Shown here: piece after piece, positions 9,601-14,460 of the stretch
Layout of the letters: each line of letters begins with the position of its first letter
Position numbering within the stretch: the first letter of the stretch is position 1
DNA from: CAYNFS01 sp964396685
GTDB taxonomy: Bacteria; Patescibacteriota; Doudnabacteria; UBA920; 2-01-FULL-46-14
Reading direction: 5' to 3'
Assembly (NCBI GenBank): GCA_964396685.1
Contig: CAYNFS010000017.1
Span: 1 to 18,370, forward strand
Length of the DNA: 18,370 bases
The notes under the pieces: model-generated
The model's input: only the letters and a program-made list of their open reading frames with translations
Told to the model about the DNA's origin: nothing
Databases searched by the model: none
Program-made: the position numbers and the translations under genes

Positions 9601-10881
9601 GCTATAGAGGCCGCTAATGAGCTTAAAGTGAGGTCCGGGACGCTCCTGGTGGGCTCGAATGCTCTAACGGTCGGCTCAACTTCCAACGCCAACTCCGGCT
9701 CCGTCAAAGTCGCTTCAGGCCAGACGCTCAACCAAGGAAGTGCCGGCACGACTACCATAAAAAGCTCGGCTTCCGGCTCCAACTGCATTGGCTCAAACGG
9801 CGCGTCCTGCGCTGGAACGGCTGGGACTCTGGTCTTTGGCAATTTGTCCATTGGCGATGCCGCAACTGTTTTCACTACCACTTTTGGCGGAACCACTACC
9901 ACTACTGTTGACAATGTTTTTACAGTCACGGCCAGTGCCACTTTGAACGCCGGAAGCGCCACTACCACCCTGACCAATTCCGGCACTCCGCTGGTGGTAA
10001 ACGGCACGTTCACGGGCAATGCCTCGACTATAAGATATACGAGCATTACCGGCGCCACAGTGACGGCACTTTCCGGCTCAAGTTCCTACTGCGATTTGAA
10101 GATTGTCCCGCCTGCGGGCACCACTTTCACCCTGCCTTCCGGCAACTTTAAGATTGACTGCGATTTGAAGATTGGCGACGGCACCAATGCCGTGATTGTC
10201 AATGCCGACACCAATGACCCCAATCTGGACATCAACGGCAATTTCACCATCGCGGCCAATGCGACGTTTATCGCGTCAAACTCCGGCTCGTTCACTATCG
10301 CCAAAAACTTTACAAACAACGGCACTTTCACTCACAGCTCGGGGACTATCACGTTTGATACGACCAACACATCAATCATCAGCGGCAACAGCACCGCGTT
10401 TAATAACCTCAACTCCACGACGGGAGGCAAGACCATCAAGTTTAAGGCGCAGTCCGGAGGAGTGCCGGTATTCACTTTCGCGGGAACGTTTACAATCACA
10501 GGATCAGGCGGGGGTGTCAGCCGCATATTTATTCAGTCGGATACCGGGGGCACCCAGTGGCTGCCGCATTTCAACAATGCCCAATCCTCGGTAACTTACG
10601 CGGACATCAAGGATTCAGGGTGTGATGCGGGAAGCGCTGTGGTCACGCTGAATTCGACCAGCACCAACGGGGGCGGAAATAACGAGAACTGCTGGAGCTT
10701 CTTTGTTCCCGGTTCCGGAGGTGCTGGAGGACCTTCGACAGGAGGCGGCTCTGGCGGCGGTACCGCGCAAGGCGGCGGAAGCTCGGGCGGCAGCGGCGGG
10801 CCATCGGGCGGCAGCGGCTCTGGCGGCGGTACCGCGCAAGGCGGCGGAAGCTCGGGCGGCAGCGGCAGTCAGTCGCCTTAG
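3619..10881 (+). CDS. Giant secreted repeat protein (2420 residues), adhesin/surface-layer-like
   Basis: The N-terminus is a clear signal peptide: basic MFRKQKNNFK, a hydrophobic core FMLVFLIVTSLVYL, and an ARA-A cleavage region near residue 42. A beta-rich domain follows to about residue 230, then a region with cysteines (FNCSATNK, YSTTC) to about 400. Imperfect Thr/Ser/Gly/Asn-rich beta repeats run to about residue 2200. Seven units are marked by N-C-(I/L)-G-(G/S)-x-x-G-(A/S)-S/C-type motifs, with Asn at residues 686, 960, 1142, 1412, 1595, 1870 and 2055. They alternate long (~273 residues) and short (~183 residues), because long units carry an extra YYNLGxGTxSDT/LTIGN module. The C-terminus is a Gly/Ser tail. 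The repeats suggest a stacked beta-helix or beta-sandwich stalk. There is no LPXTG motif, C-terminal membrane segment or outer-membrane barrel, so attachment is unclear. An adhesin or cell-surface filament role is inferred. The gene is the second in an operon from the 2912 promoter. Confidence 0.85.
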   Translation: MFRKQKNNFKIFFGSFMLVFLIVTSLVYLPQSPLSQVRPARAAALPSLSPDGDGTDSATFRNEAGTLCTSAVCGTSIDRDPDSALDESEFNETKQDEASAQQFYTLSNTPADFSSMGTLTVDVRAVDINDGSDDTITLYAQIFESDETAALTDEVTIASDATLTTTYAVYTGTFTLQGNNNKTVWDGARLRLRIAYTKVAGPDNLAIRYTAAELDGTYTQAVGVTVSGTLYQNDGSTVFNCSATNKTIALRVGGGGTYSTTCTAAGGTWSISSVIINSAGNVITVWVDSAGDNAATVTKAQDTSSNISSLNLWQQSVIVRQEGTATSTTNANLGKFDSDNDPEIPYTANGTTPELKVRADTKLFVWYEKTFAPGGMVVTATSTTASLPNGDLGIGSNATLNMGSNQLWVGGDFAATTTLATLTLSSGQNTYFTATSTGFDINPSSGENFENVTFWGSSGGWSNSAAMTLNGDLTMTAGTLSGTNGVTVNGGDVTGSGTISKTGGTFTVDGAGSFGGTTAWIFSSLTFGDGSGAATTTAGSSGGMTVSGTLTVANNQGLKAGSLTWTLSGSGTPLAVNGGFDRQTSTFTYTSASGVSALANRAMTGSYAFRNLTINQSGQTFTAGVALEVMNELVVAGGSLLLGSNNLTTGSSGAANSGSIKVASSQVLNQSASGTTTIRSSASGNNCIGGNAGSCAAAAGTLVFGNLTIGASASTTAFTTTFGGTSSPTSTIDGTFTINTNPTFNGGANTGIITLAGSTTPFVKTGTFTPNTVTVNYIGSSATNVTGTTYYSLGVGTTSDTAAGVTYTLAGDTTVSAVLTIGNTGSTNNDVLDASTRTLTLSGSGTPITLTSKGTFTASTSNTTYTSGSGVTALSSSAMTGTNAFYNLTINGTGNFTAGVAITANNDLTVTSGSFLLGSNALTVGSTSVASSGSIKVASGQTLNQSSAGTTQILSASGSNCIGGNAGSCAAAPGTMVFGSLTIGNGVQTFTTTLGGTTPTTTIDNVFTINTNATFNGGTGSTIRLTGAATPFSRSGTFTANTATTTYESASGVSALADVAMTGSNAFYNLKINGTGNFTAGVAVEATNELKVKSGALLMGSNALTVGSTGAANSGAIKVASGQTLNQSSGGTTTILAASGSNCIGSTGASCAGTPGTLVFGSLTIGNGTTFTTTLGGTSPTTTIDTALSIAASATFNGGTSSTINLKGSGSAMSVSGTFTANTSSVNYEGTGATTVAGATYYNLGLGTISDTGAAVTYTLGGNATSTNVLTIGNAGSTNSDTFDASSRTFTLSGAGTPITLTSRGIFEAGTSNVRYTSGSGVSALSSAAMTGSNAYYSLEINGTGNFAAGVAVTTDNDLWVLSGSLVMGSNALIVGSTGVASSGSIKVASGQTLNQASGGTTTIKSSASGSNCLGSSGASCAGTAGTLVFGSLTIGDSATTFTTTLGGTNPTTTIDSTLTITASATLNAGTGSTIRLTSSGTPISKAATGTFTAGTGTVTYASGSGISALSSAAVTGSNAFYNLTINGTGTFTAGVAVEATNELTVTSGSLLMGSNALTVGSTSVANSGSIKVASSQTFNSNGTTTIKSNGGGANCIGSSGASCAGTAGTLVFGTLTIGDAATTFTTTFGANAGTPTATVDTTLSITANATFNGGSGGTNRAINLKGSGTPFSVSGIFTANNVAINYEGTGATTITGATYYNLGAGTLSDTLTGVTYTLGGDTTVSNVLTIGNAASTNNDVLDASTRTLTLSGSGTPITLTSKGTFTASTSNTTYTSGSGVTALSSSAMTGTNAFYNLTINGTGNFTAGVAITAGNELTIAGGNLLMGSNALTVGSTSVANSGSIKVVSGHTVNQSSGGTTTILAASGSNCIGSNGASCLGTPGTLVFGNLTIGNGSNTFTTTLGGDNPTTTIDSTLTITANATLNGGTGSTFRLTSSGTPFSRAATGTFTANTSTTTYESASGVSALADVAMTGSNAFYNLKINGTGNFTAGVAIEAANELKVRSGTLLVGSNALTVGSTSNANSGSVKVASGQTLNQGSAGTTTIKSSASGSNCIGSNGASCAGTAGTLVFGNLSIGDAATVFTTTFGGTTTTTVDNVFTVTASATLNAGSATTTLTNSGTPLVVNGTFTGNASTIRYTSITGATVTALSGSSSYCDLKIVPPAGTTFTLPSGNFKIDCDLKIGDGTNAVIVNADTNDPNLDINGNFTIAANATFIASNSGSFTIAKNFTNNGTFTHSSGTITFDTTNTSIISGNSTAFNNLNSTTGGKTIKFKAQSGGVPVFTFAGTFTITGSGGGVSRIFIQSDTGGTQWLPHFNNAQSSVTYADIKDSGCDAGSAVVTLNSTSTNGGGNNENCWSFFVPGSGGAGGPSTGGGSGGGTAQGGGSSGGSGGPSGGSGSGGGTAQGGGSSGGSGSQSP
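6100..6311 (+). repeat. 212-bp exact direct repeat, copy 1
   Basis: Identical base for base to 8830-9041, offset 2730 bases, or two doublets of the repeat block. Neighbouring sequence at the same offset is clearly diverged. Confidence 0.9.
8830..9041 (+). repeat. 212-bp exact direct repeat, copy 2
   Basis: Exact copy of 6100-6311. A second exact match with nearly the same offset (2736) lies close by: 6769-6836 against 9505-9572 (68 bp). Confidence 0.9.
10745..10866 (+). repeat. 69-bp-period direct repeat encoding the Gly/Ser tail
   Basis: Bases 10745-10797 are repeated exactly at 10814-10866 (53 bp, period 69). Both encode GGGTAQGGGSSGGSG-type sequence at the C terminus of the giant protein. 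Confidence 0.85.
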
Positions 10882-10890
10882 CCAGTATGT

Positions 10891-10939
10891 GAAAAAAAGA
10901 GCGCCTCGACCTTTTGGGTTTTTGGTCGGGGCGCGTTTT
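10891..10939. terminator. Bidirectional intrinsic terminator
   Basis: GCGCCTCGACC at 10901-10911 pairs with GGTCGGGGCGC at 10924-10934, 11 pairs with one G-T wobble. The plus strand continues into GTTTTGTTT. On the minus strand the same hairpin is followed by a stronger T run, the complement of the A run at 10892-10898. It lies between the convergent ends of the giant gene and the beta-propeller gene and can serve both. Confidence 0.85.
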
Positions 10940-10954
10940 GTTTCAGGGACCACT

Positions 10955-12289
10955 CTAGGGAACTACTCTGATAGAGTCCGTTCCCTTGACGTGTACTCCT
11001 TGGGTGGTTGTTGCCTTAAGCTCCGCCTCGGTATCTTCAGGGATCAGCTCCATCGCTTCGGTTTCGACGTGCACCACTAAATCCGTAAGCCCGTCGCGGT
11101 TGACGTCTTCAAGCGAACTTTGGGGTGTGCCATTGCCCCGAAGTCGCACAGGCGCGTTAGCCAGCGTGACGCTCAAGGGATTGACGGTAGCTGCATTAAA
11201 CGTCGTGGTGCTGAAAATCGCCACTGGCACTGTGCCGCCGGAGCCCAAATTGATGCTGTTGGGGAAACTTCCCGGTTTGATGTCAATCGGAACTCTTTTG
11301 ATGACCTCCGGCCCGATGAACTGCCCAAAAGGTTTGGGATTTATCCCGACCGGGATTGTGGCAACTACCGTGTGGTTGGTGGTGTTGACCACCGACACGG
11401 AGTTGGCAGACACGCTTGCTACGTACACCCTGGTCCCCAGGGGATTTATGGCGGCTCCTTGGGGGCTGTTGCCCACGCCCACCGTGGCGATCAGAATAGG
11501 GGGGCTGACTGTAAGATCCAGCACGGCGAGCGTGTTGGCCGTGTTGTTTGTGATATATGCCCTTGTTCCTGATGGATGAATCGCTATGGCTTTTTGGCTG
11601 AAATTGGGTGGAACAGAGCTCACACTCACCCTGAAGATTTCCTCGTTGGTGGCCGTGCTTACGACAGAGACTGTGTTGTCTCCATCGTTTGCGGTATAGA
11701 CCGCGGTGCCTTGCGGATTTACCGCCACCCCTGTGGGAAAATATCCGACCTGGATCGCGGCTTGCACCGAATAATCCTCGGCATTGAGGATGATCAGTTT
11801 GCTTTGGTCTTGGTCTGTGATGTAGATTTTGTTTCCTTCAGGATGGACAGCTATCCCGAAAGGGATGGCAGGTACTACGACGGTAGCGATGACGCTGTTG
11901 GTCGGAGTGTCGATGACCGACATGGTGTTCGCCCCAAAGTTTAGGACGTATAGTCGAGTCCCCTCGGGGTTAATAGCGATTCCATAGGGATTGCGGCCCA
12001 CTGGGATTGTGGCAATTACAGTGTGGCTTGTGGTGTTGATCACCGACACCGAGTTTGAGTTGTAGTTAGTGATGTACACTCGGGTGCCTTGGGGGTTGAC
12101 AGCCACCCCCGTGGAACCATCGCCTACGGCGATGGTTTGGACAACAGCATTGGTGGTCGTATCAATCACCGACACCGTGCCGCTACCACCATTTGTGACG
12201 TAAGCGAATTGAGCTCGCAAACAAGCCGAGCTCATCACGACGAGCACTGCCAATTGGCAGAGTCGTTTTGGACTTGTCATCATATTCAT
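10955..12289 (-). CDS. Secreted seven-bladed YVTN-family beta-propeller protein
   Basis: This is a 444-residue protein. The N-terminus is a signal peptide (SPKRLCQLAVLVVMSSACLRA, likely cut before QFAYVTN). Seven repeats of about 42 residues follow, marked by YVTN, YITN, YVLN, YITD, YTAN, YITN and YVAS. Each continues as a V-x-V-I-(D/N)-T-x-T-x-x-V-x-x-T-I-x-V-G strand pattern, giving one complete propeller to about residue 330. The C-terminal ~105 residues begin VPIDIKPGSFPNSINLGSGG and contain a calcium-loop-like DVNRDGLTDL. This add-on is common in secreted proteins of many non-CPR phyla. ATG 12289 is chosen because AGGAGG at 12295-12300 lies five bases upstream. ATGs at 12283 and 12280 are less well spaced. 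The gene is alone on the minus strand with its own promoter, which suggests separate acquisition. A binding or structural role outside the cell is inferred. Confidence 0.9.
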   Translation of the reverse strand: MNMMTSPKRLCQLAVLVVMSSACLRAQFAYVTNGGSGTVSVIDTTTNAVVQTIAVGDGSTGVAVNPQGTRVYITNYNSNSVSVINTTSHTVIATIPVGRNPYGIAINPEGTRLYVLNFGANTMSVIDTPTNSVIATVVVPAIPFGIAVHPEGNKIYITDQDQSKLIILNAEDYSVQAAIQVGYFPTGVAVNPQGTAVYTANDGDNTVSVVSTATNEEIFRVSVSSVPPNFSQKAIAIHPSGTRAYITNNTANTLAVLDLTVSPPILIATVGVGNSPQGAAINPLGTRVYVASVSANSVSVVNTTNHTVVATIPVGINPKPFGQFIGPEVIKRVPIDIKPGSFPNSINLGSGGTVPVAIFSTTTFNAATVNPLSVTLANAPVRLRGNGTPQSSLEDVNRDGLTDLVVHVETEAMELIPEDTEAELKATTTQGVHVKGTDSIRVVP

Positions 12290-12320
12290 ATTTCCCTCCT
12301 TGGAAATGTGATATGAAGTA

Positions 12321-12349
12321 ATTTTACCCCGTCACCAGAGTGCTATCAA
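12321..12349 (-). promoter_or_regulatory. Sigma70-type promoter of the beta-propeller gene
   Basis: On the minus strand TTGATA (complement of 12344-12349), a 17-bp spacer and TAAAAT (complement of 12321-12326) each match consensus at five of six positions. The predicted leader to ATG 12289 is about 25 bases and includes AGGAGG at 12300-12295. Confidence 0.75.
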
Positions 12350-12426
12350 GTGTAACCTTGTGGATGAATGGTCTTTTAGGTTTTTTTGGAAAGGCCGGTT
12401 TTGTGGTATATTTAGAATAAAGAACT

Positions 12427-12591
12427 GGTAGCGGGTTTCTCTCGAAATGTCATTCTGAGCGCAGCGAAGAATCTCATGACCTAGGCAAAACTCGGGAAGA
12501 TCCTTCACTTCGTTCATGATGACAGTTTAAGACTAGAGTTGCCTGGATTTTCATAAGCAACCGCGCTAATTTTTAAGGAAAACTCGCTACC
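12427..12591. repeat. MITE-like 165-bp unit with terminal inverted repeats around a palindrome
   Basis: GGTAGCGGGTTT at 12427-12438 matches the reverse complement of 12580-12591 at 11 of 12 positions. The pair encloses the 76-bp imperfect palindrome at 12449-12524. No coding capacity is convincing. This non-coding stretch has nothing else I can support except the downstream repeats listed separately. Confidence 0.45.
12449..12524. repeat. 76-bp imperfect palindromic repeat, copy 1 (TGTCATTCTGAG type)
   Basis: It starts TGTCATTCTGAGCGCAGCGA and ends with an imperfect reverse complement (GATCCTTC...TTCATGATGACA). The TCATTCTGAG / AGAATCT core is a widespread intergenic palindrome type in bacterial genomes. 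Confidence 0.8.
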
Positions 12592-12602
12592 CCCTCAAAG
12601 TT

Positions 12603-12627
12603 AAAAGTCAAAATGCAAAATCCAAAA
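12603..12627 (+). repeat. Left outer inverted repeat of the GIY-YIG unit
   Basis: This 25-base A-rich segment (AAAAGTCAAAAT, then G, CAAAA, TC, CAAAA) matches the reverse complement of 13066-13090 at 22 of 25 positions. The pair encloses the palindromes and the GIY-YIG gene. The bias toward A/T makes chance similarity easier. Confidence 0.55.
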
Positions 12628-12642
12628 GTGACAGCCGGCGGC

Positions 12643-12718
12643 TGCCATTCTGACCCGGAGTGAAACGGAGGGGAAGGATCTAGATTCTTCGTCTCCCTGC
12701 GGGAGACTCAGAATGACA
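12643..12718. repeat. 76-bp imperfect palindromic repeat, copy 2
   Basis: It begins TGCCATTCTGAC and ends CTCAGAATGACA, the same length as copy 1. It contains a perfect hairpin GTCTCCC-TGC-GGGAGAC at 12691-12707. It lies just upstream of the GIY-YIG start codon. Confidence 0.8.
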
Positions 12719-12730
12719 AAATATTGATTT

Positions 12731-13060
12731 ATGCAATGCGCGGTATATATTATGACTAATAAGTCTCGTACTCTTTATACTGGAGTTACTGGTGATTTAG
12801 TAAAAAGAGTTTGGCAGCACAAAAATAAGCTGGTGGAAGGGTTTACCAAAAAATACAAGATTGACAAAATTATTTATTATGAACTGTCCGAGAACATCGA
12901 AAGCGCTATCGCGAGAGAAAAGCAGATCAAGGGCTGGTTGAGATCAAAAAAGATAGTTTTGATTGAGAGCCAGAATCTTGAGTGGAAGGATTTGTCGGAA
13001 GACTGGTACGATAAAACAGATTCTTCGCCCCACGGTAGTGGGGCTCAGAATGACAACTAA
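12731..13060 (+). CDS. GIY-YIG nuclease family protein (small, YhbQ/UPF0213-like)
   Basis: This 109-residue protein covers a complete single GIY-YIG domain. The first motif is VYI (residues 5-7) and the second LYTGVT (15-20, with T in place of I). The conserved Arg (R26 in LVKRVWQHK), His (H30) and the metal-binding Glu (E63 in AIAREKQIKGW) are all present, so it may be catalytically competent. ATG 12731 has no Shine-Dalgarno site. The domain proper ends near residue 95 (WKDLSEDWYD). The last residues (TDSSPHGSGAQNDN) are encoded by half of a TCATTCTGAG-type palindrome at 13018-13055. The gene lies between a full and a half palindrome and inside an outer inverted repeat, which suggests it travels with them. 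DNA cleavage is the family activity. A housekeeping repair role is possible, but the repeat setting favours a selfish or mobile unit. Confidence 0.88.
   Translation: MQCAVYIMTNKSRTLYTGVTGDLVKRVWQHKNKLVEGFTKKYKIDKIIYYELSENIESAIAREKQIKGWLRSKKIVLIESQNLEWKDLSEDWYDKTDSSPHGSGAQNDN
13018..13055. repeat. Half-copy palindromic repeat forming the C-terminus of the GIY-YIG gene
   Basis: It corresponds to the right half of copy 2 (12682-12718): AGATTCTTCG, a hairpin, then CTCAGAATGACA. The hairpin is perfect, GCCCCAC at 13027-13033 with GTGGGGC at 13038-13044. It supplies the last coding bases and ends three bases before the TAA at 13058-13060. Confidence 0.8.
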
Positions 13061-13065
13061 GGCGG

Positions 13066-13090
13066 TTTTGATTTTTGAATTTTGACTTTT
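13066..13090 (-). repeat. Right outer inverted repeat of the GIY-YIG unit
   Basis: Reverse complement partner (22 of 25) of 12603-12627. It ends five bases before the ATG of the dockerin gene. Confidence 0.55.
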
Positions 13091-13094
13091 GCAA

Positions 13095-14393
13095 ATGCAA
13101 AGCCCTGAAACAAAAATTTTCACGAGTTTGATTGCGCTAACGGTTTTACTCGTTCCCTTTTTGGGTTTGGCCACAGATTTCTCCTCCTCGAGCTTTACCG
13201 TCAAAGATCCGGTGATTGACGCGGGGCAGCTTTCTTCTGCTTCCGCAAATTACGGCCTGGGCCAGTCGCTTTCGCAAACCGCCATTGGCAAGTCTACTTC
13301 CACAAACTATCAGCTCTGGAGCGGGTTTCAGTATTTTTTCAAAGTCAACGCCAATACCCTGACGGCCACGGCAGGAGACGGCCAGGTTTCTTTGAGTTGG
13401 ACAGTGCCTTCGACCTTTTTAGGAGTTTCGGTGGGCGGCTATGAAGCGGGCACGGGCGTTGTTTCCGGCTCTTATACTTTTGAGAATGTCGGCAATGTCA
13501 CCAGCTACACCAAAACCGGGCTCACCAACGGCACGACTTATTATTTTCGCGTCAAAGCCAAGACCGCGGCCGGAACATTTCTGGTTTTTTCCAATGAGGC
13601 CTCCGCTACTCCGGCTAGTTCAGGAGCCCCCCCGGGAATTGTGGGAAGCGGCGGGGGAGGAATCGGCCTGCCTCAAGGAAGCATAATCTTAAACGGTTTT
13701 GCTTCACCGGAGGCAACTGTGACGGTTCTCAAGGCCGGGCAGGCAGCGGTCAGTGTGACGGCTGACGCGCAAGGATCATTTACGGCAAAGCTGACCTTGA
13801 ATCCCGGCGCATATGTTTTCGGCGTTTATGCGGTTGACAAAAACGGCACCAAATCGGCGACTTTGAGTTTTTCAGAGACCATCGCCTCCAAAATTACCAC
13901 AACGGTTGACGACTTGTTTATAGCACCCACGCTCGCGGCAAGTCACATGATCATCAAACAGGGGGAGAGAATAAAAATTTCCGGCCACACAGTACCCGGT
14001 GCGCAAGTGACCATTTTGGTTGAGGGGCCAAAACAGCTAAGTCAGGAGATTACAGCTAGAGCGGACGGCCTGTGGCAGTGGGATCTTGCCACATCGGATT
14101 TGCCATTTGGCAGTTATGTTGCTGAAGCCCAAGCGCGGAAGAATAATTTAACGTCGCAAACCAGCCTGCCTGTTTCTTTTCAGGTGGGCGAAAGGTCGGT
14201 CATCACCCCGCCGGTTGTCCCCTGCGGGCGGTCGGATCTCAATTGCGACGGCCGGGTAAATCTTATCGATTTTTCCATCCTGATTTACTGGTGGGAGCAG
14301 GTAGCAGGAAGCAACGTGCGGGCGGACATTAACCGCTCCGGCTTTGTAGATGTCGTTGATTTTTCCGTAATGCTTTATGACTGGACCGGTTAG
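13095..14393 (+). CDS. Secreted FN3-dockerin protein
   Basis: This is a 432-residue protein. ATG 13095 gives a signal peptide with core FTSLIALTVLLVPFLGLA; TTG 13089 adds two residues and overlaps the inverted repeat, so it is less likely. A fibronectin type III domain spans about residues 84-172 (SLSWTVPS, SYTKTGLTNGTTYYFRVKA, SNEASATP). A Gly-rich linker and two Ig-like beta domains follow (about 190-265 and 275-370). The C-terminus, about 380-432, is a type I dockerin with two calcium loops: DLNCDGRVNLID and DINRSGFVDVVD. Dockerins bind cohesin domains, and the next two genes encode cohesin-like domains held at the membrane. The protein is thus a candidate surface-displayed partner. There is no carbohydrate-active catalytic domain, so it is an adhesive or structural part rather than an enzyme. 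No Shine-Dalgarno site or confident promoter is seen. Confidence 0.85.
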   Translation: MQSPETKIFTSLIALTVLLVPFLGLATDFSSSSFTVKDPVIDAGQLSSASANYGLGQSLSQTAIGKSTSTNYQLWSGFQYFFKVNANTLTATAGDGQVSLSWTVPSTFLGVSVGGYEAGTGVVSGSYTFENVGNVTSYTKTGLTNGTTYYFRVKAKTAAGTFLVFSNEASATPASSGAPPGIVGSGGGGIGLPQGSIILNGFASPEATVTVLKAGQAAVSVTADAQGSFTAKLTLNPGAYVFGVYAVDKNGTKSATLSFSETIASKITTTVDDLFIAPTLAASHMIIKQGERIKISGHTVPGAQVTILVEGPKQLSQEITARADGLWQWDLATSDLPFGSYVAEAQARKNNLTSQTSLPVSFQVGERSVITPPVVPCGRSDLNCDGRVNLIDFSILIYWWEQVAGSNVRADINRSGFVDVVDFSVMLYDWTG

Positions 14394-14406
14394 CGAAGCT
14401 AACCAT

Positions 14407-14460
14407 ACACGAAATAACGCGAATATGAACACGAATAAACACGAAAATAATGCGCACGAA
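14407..14460 (+). repeat. CACGAA-type short repeats at the 5' edge of the GxxExxY unit
   Basis: CGAA recurs at 14410, 14420, 14432, 14442 and 14457 in the contexts ACACGAAATAA, ACACGAATAA, ACACGAAAATAA and GCGCACGAA. CACGAAAATAA and GCGCACGAA (14440-14460) recur in inverted orientation at 14871-14898. Confidence 0.75.

Larger units (their letters stand above)
5674..9807 (+). repeat. Seven-unit alternating long/short intragenic repeat block
   Basis: The AAC-TGC (once AAT-TGT) anchor codons begin at 5674, 6496, 7042, 7852, 8401, 9226 and 9781. Spacings are 822, 546, 810, 549, 825 and 555 bases, all multiples of three, giving a higher-order doublet of about 1360-1380 bases. Confidence 0.9.

Noticed and set aside
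5674..9807. Regular repeats that might suggest a CRISPR array
   Set aside because: Units are over 500 bases, coding, in-frame multiples of three and diverged; there are no short identical repeats with unique spacers.
4908..10058. Several minus-strand open frames of 75-167 residues in the giant gene
   Set aside because: They recur in register with the repeats, are rich in Val/Pro/Leu from the complement of Thr/Gly/Asn codons, and lack start signals. They are shadows of the plus-strand gene.
3619..10881. Classification of the giant protein as a classical autotransporter
   Set aside because: No C-terminal beta-barrel domain is present; the end is a Gly/Ser-rich tail.
10986..12316. Plus-strand frames opposite the beta-propeller gene
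   Set aside because: The minus strand has a signal peptide, seven recognisable blades, ribosome site and promoter; the plus frames have none of these.
12332..12517. 61-residue minus-strand frame in the repeat region
   Set aside because: Much of it is translation of the TCATTCTGAG palindrome (LRCAQNDIS), a common spurious product of that repeat, and no family is recognisable.
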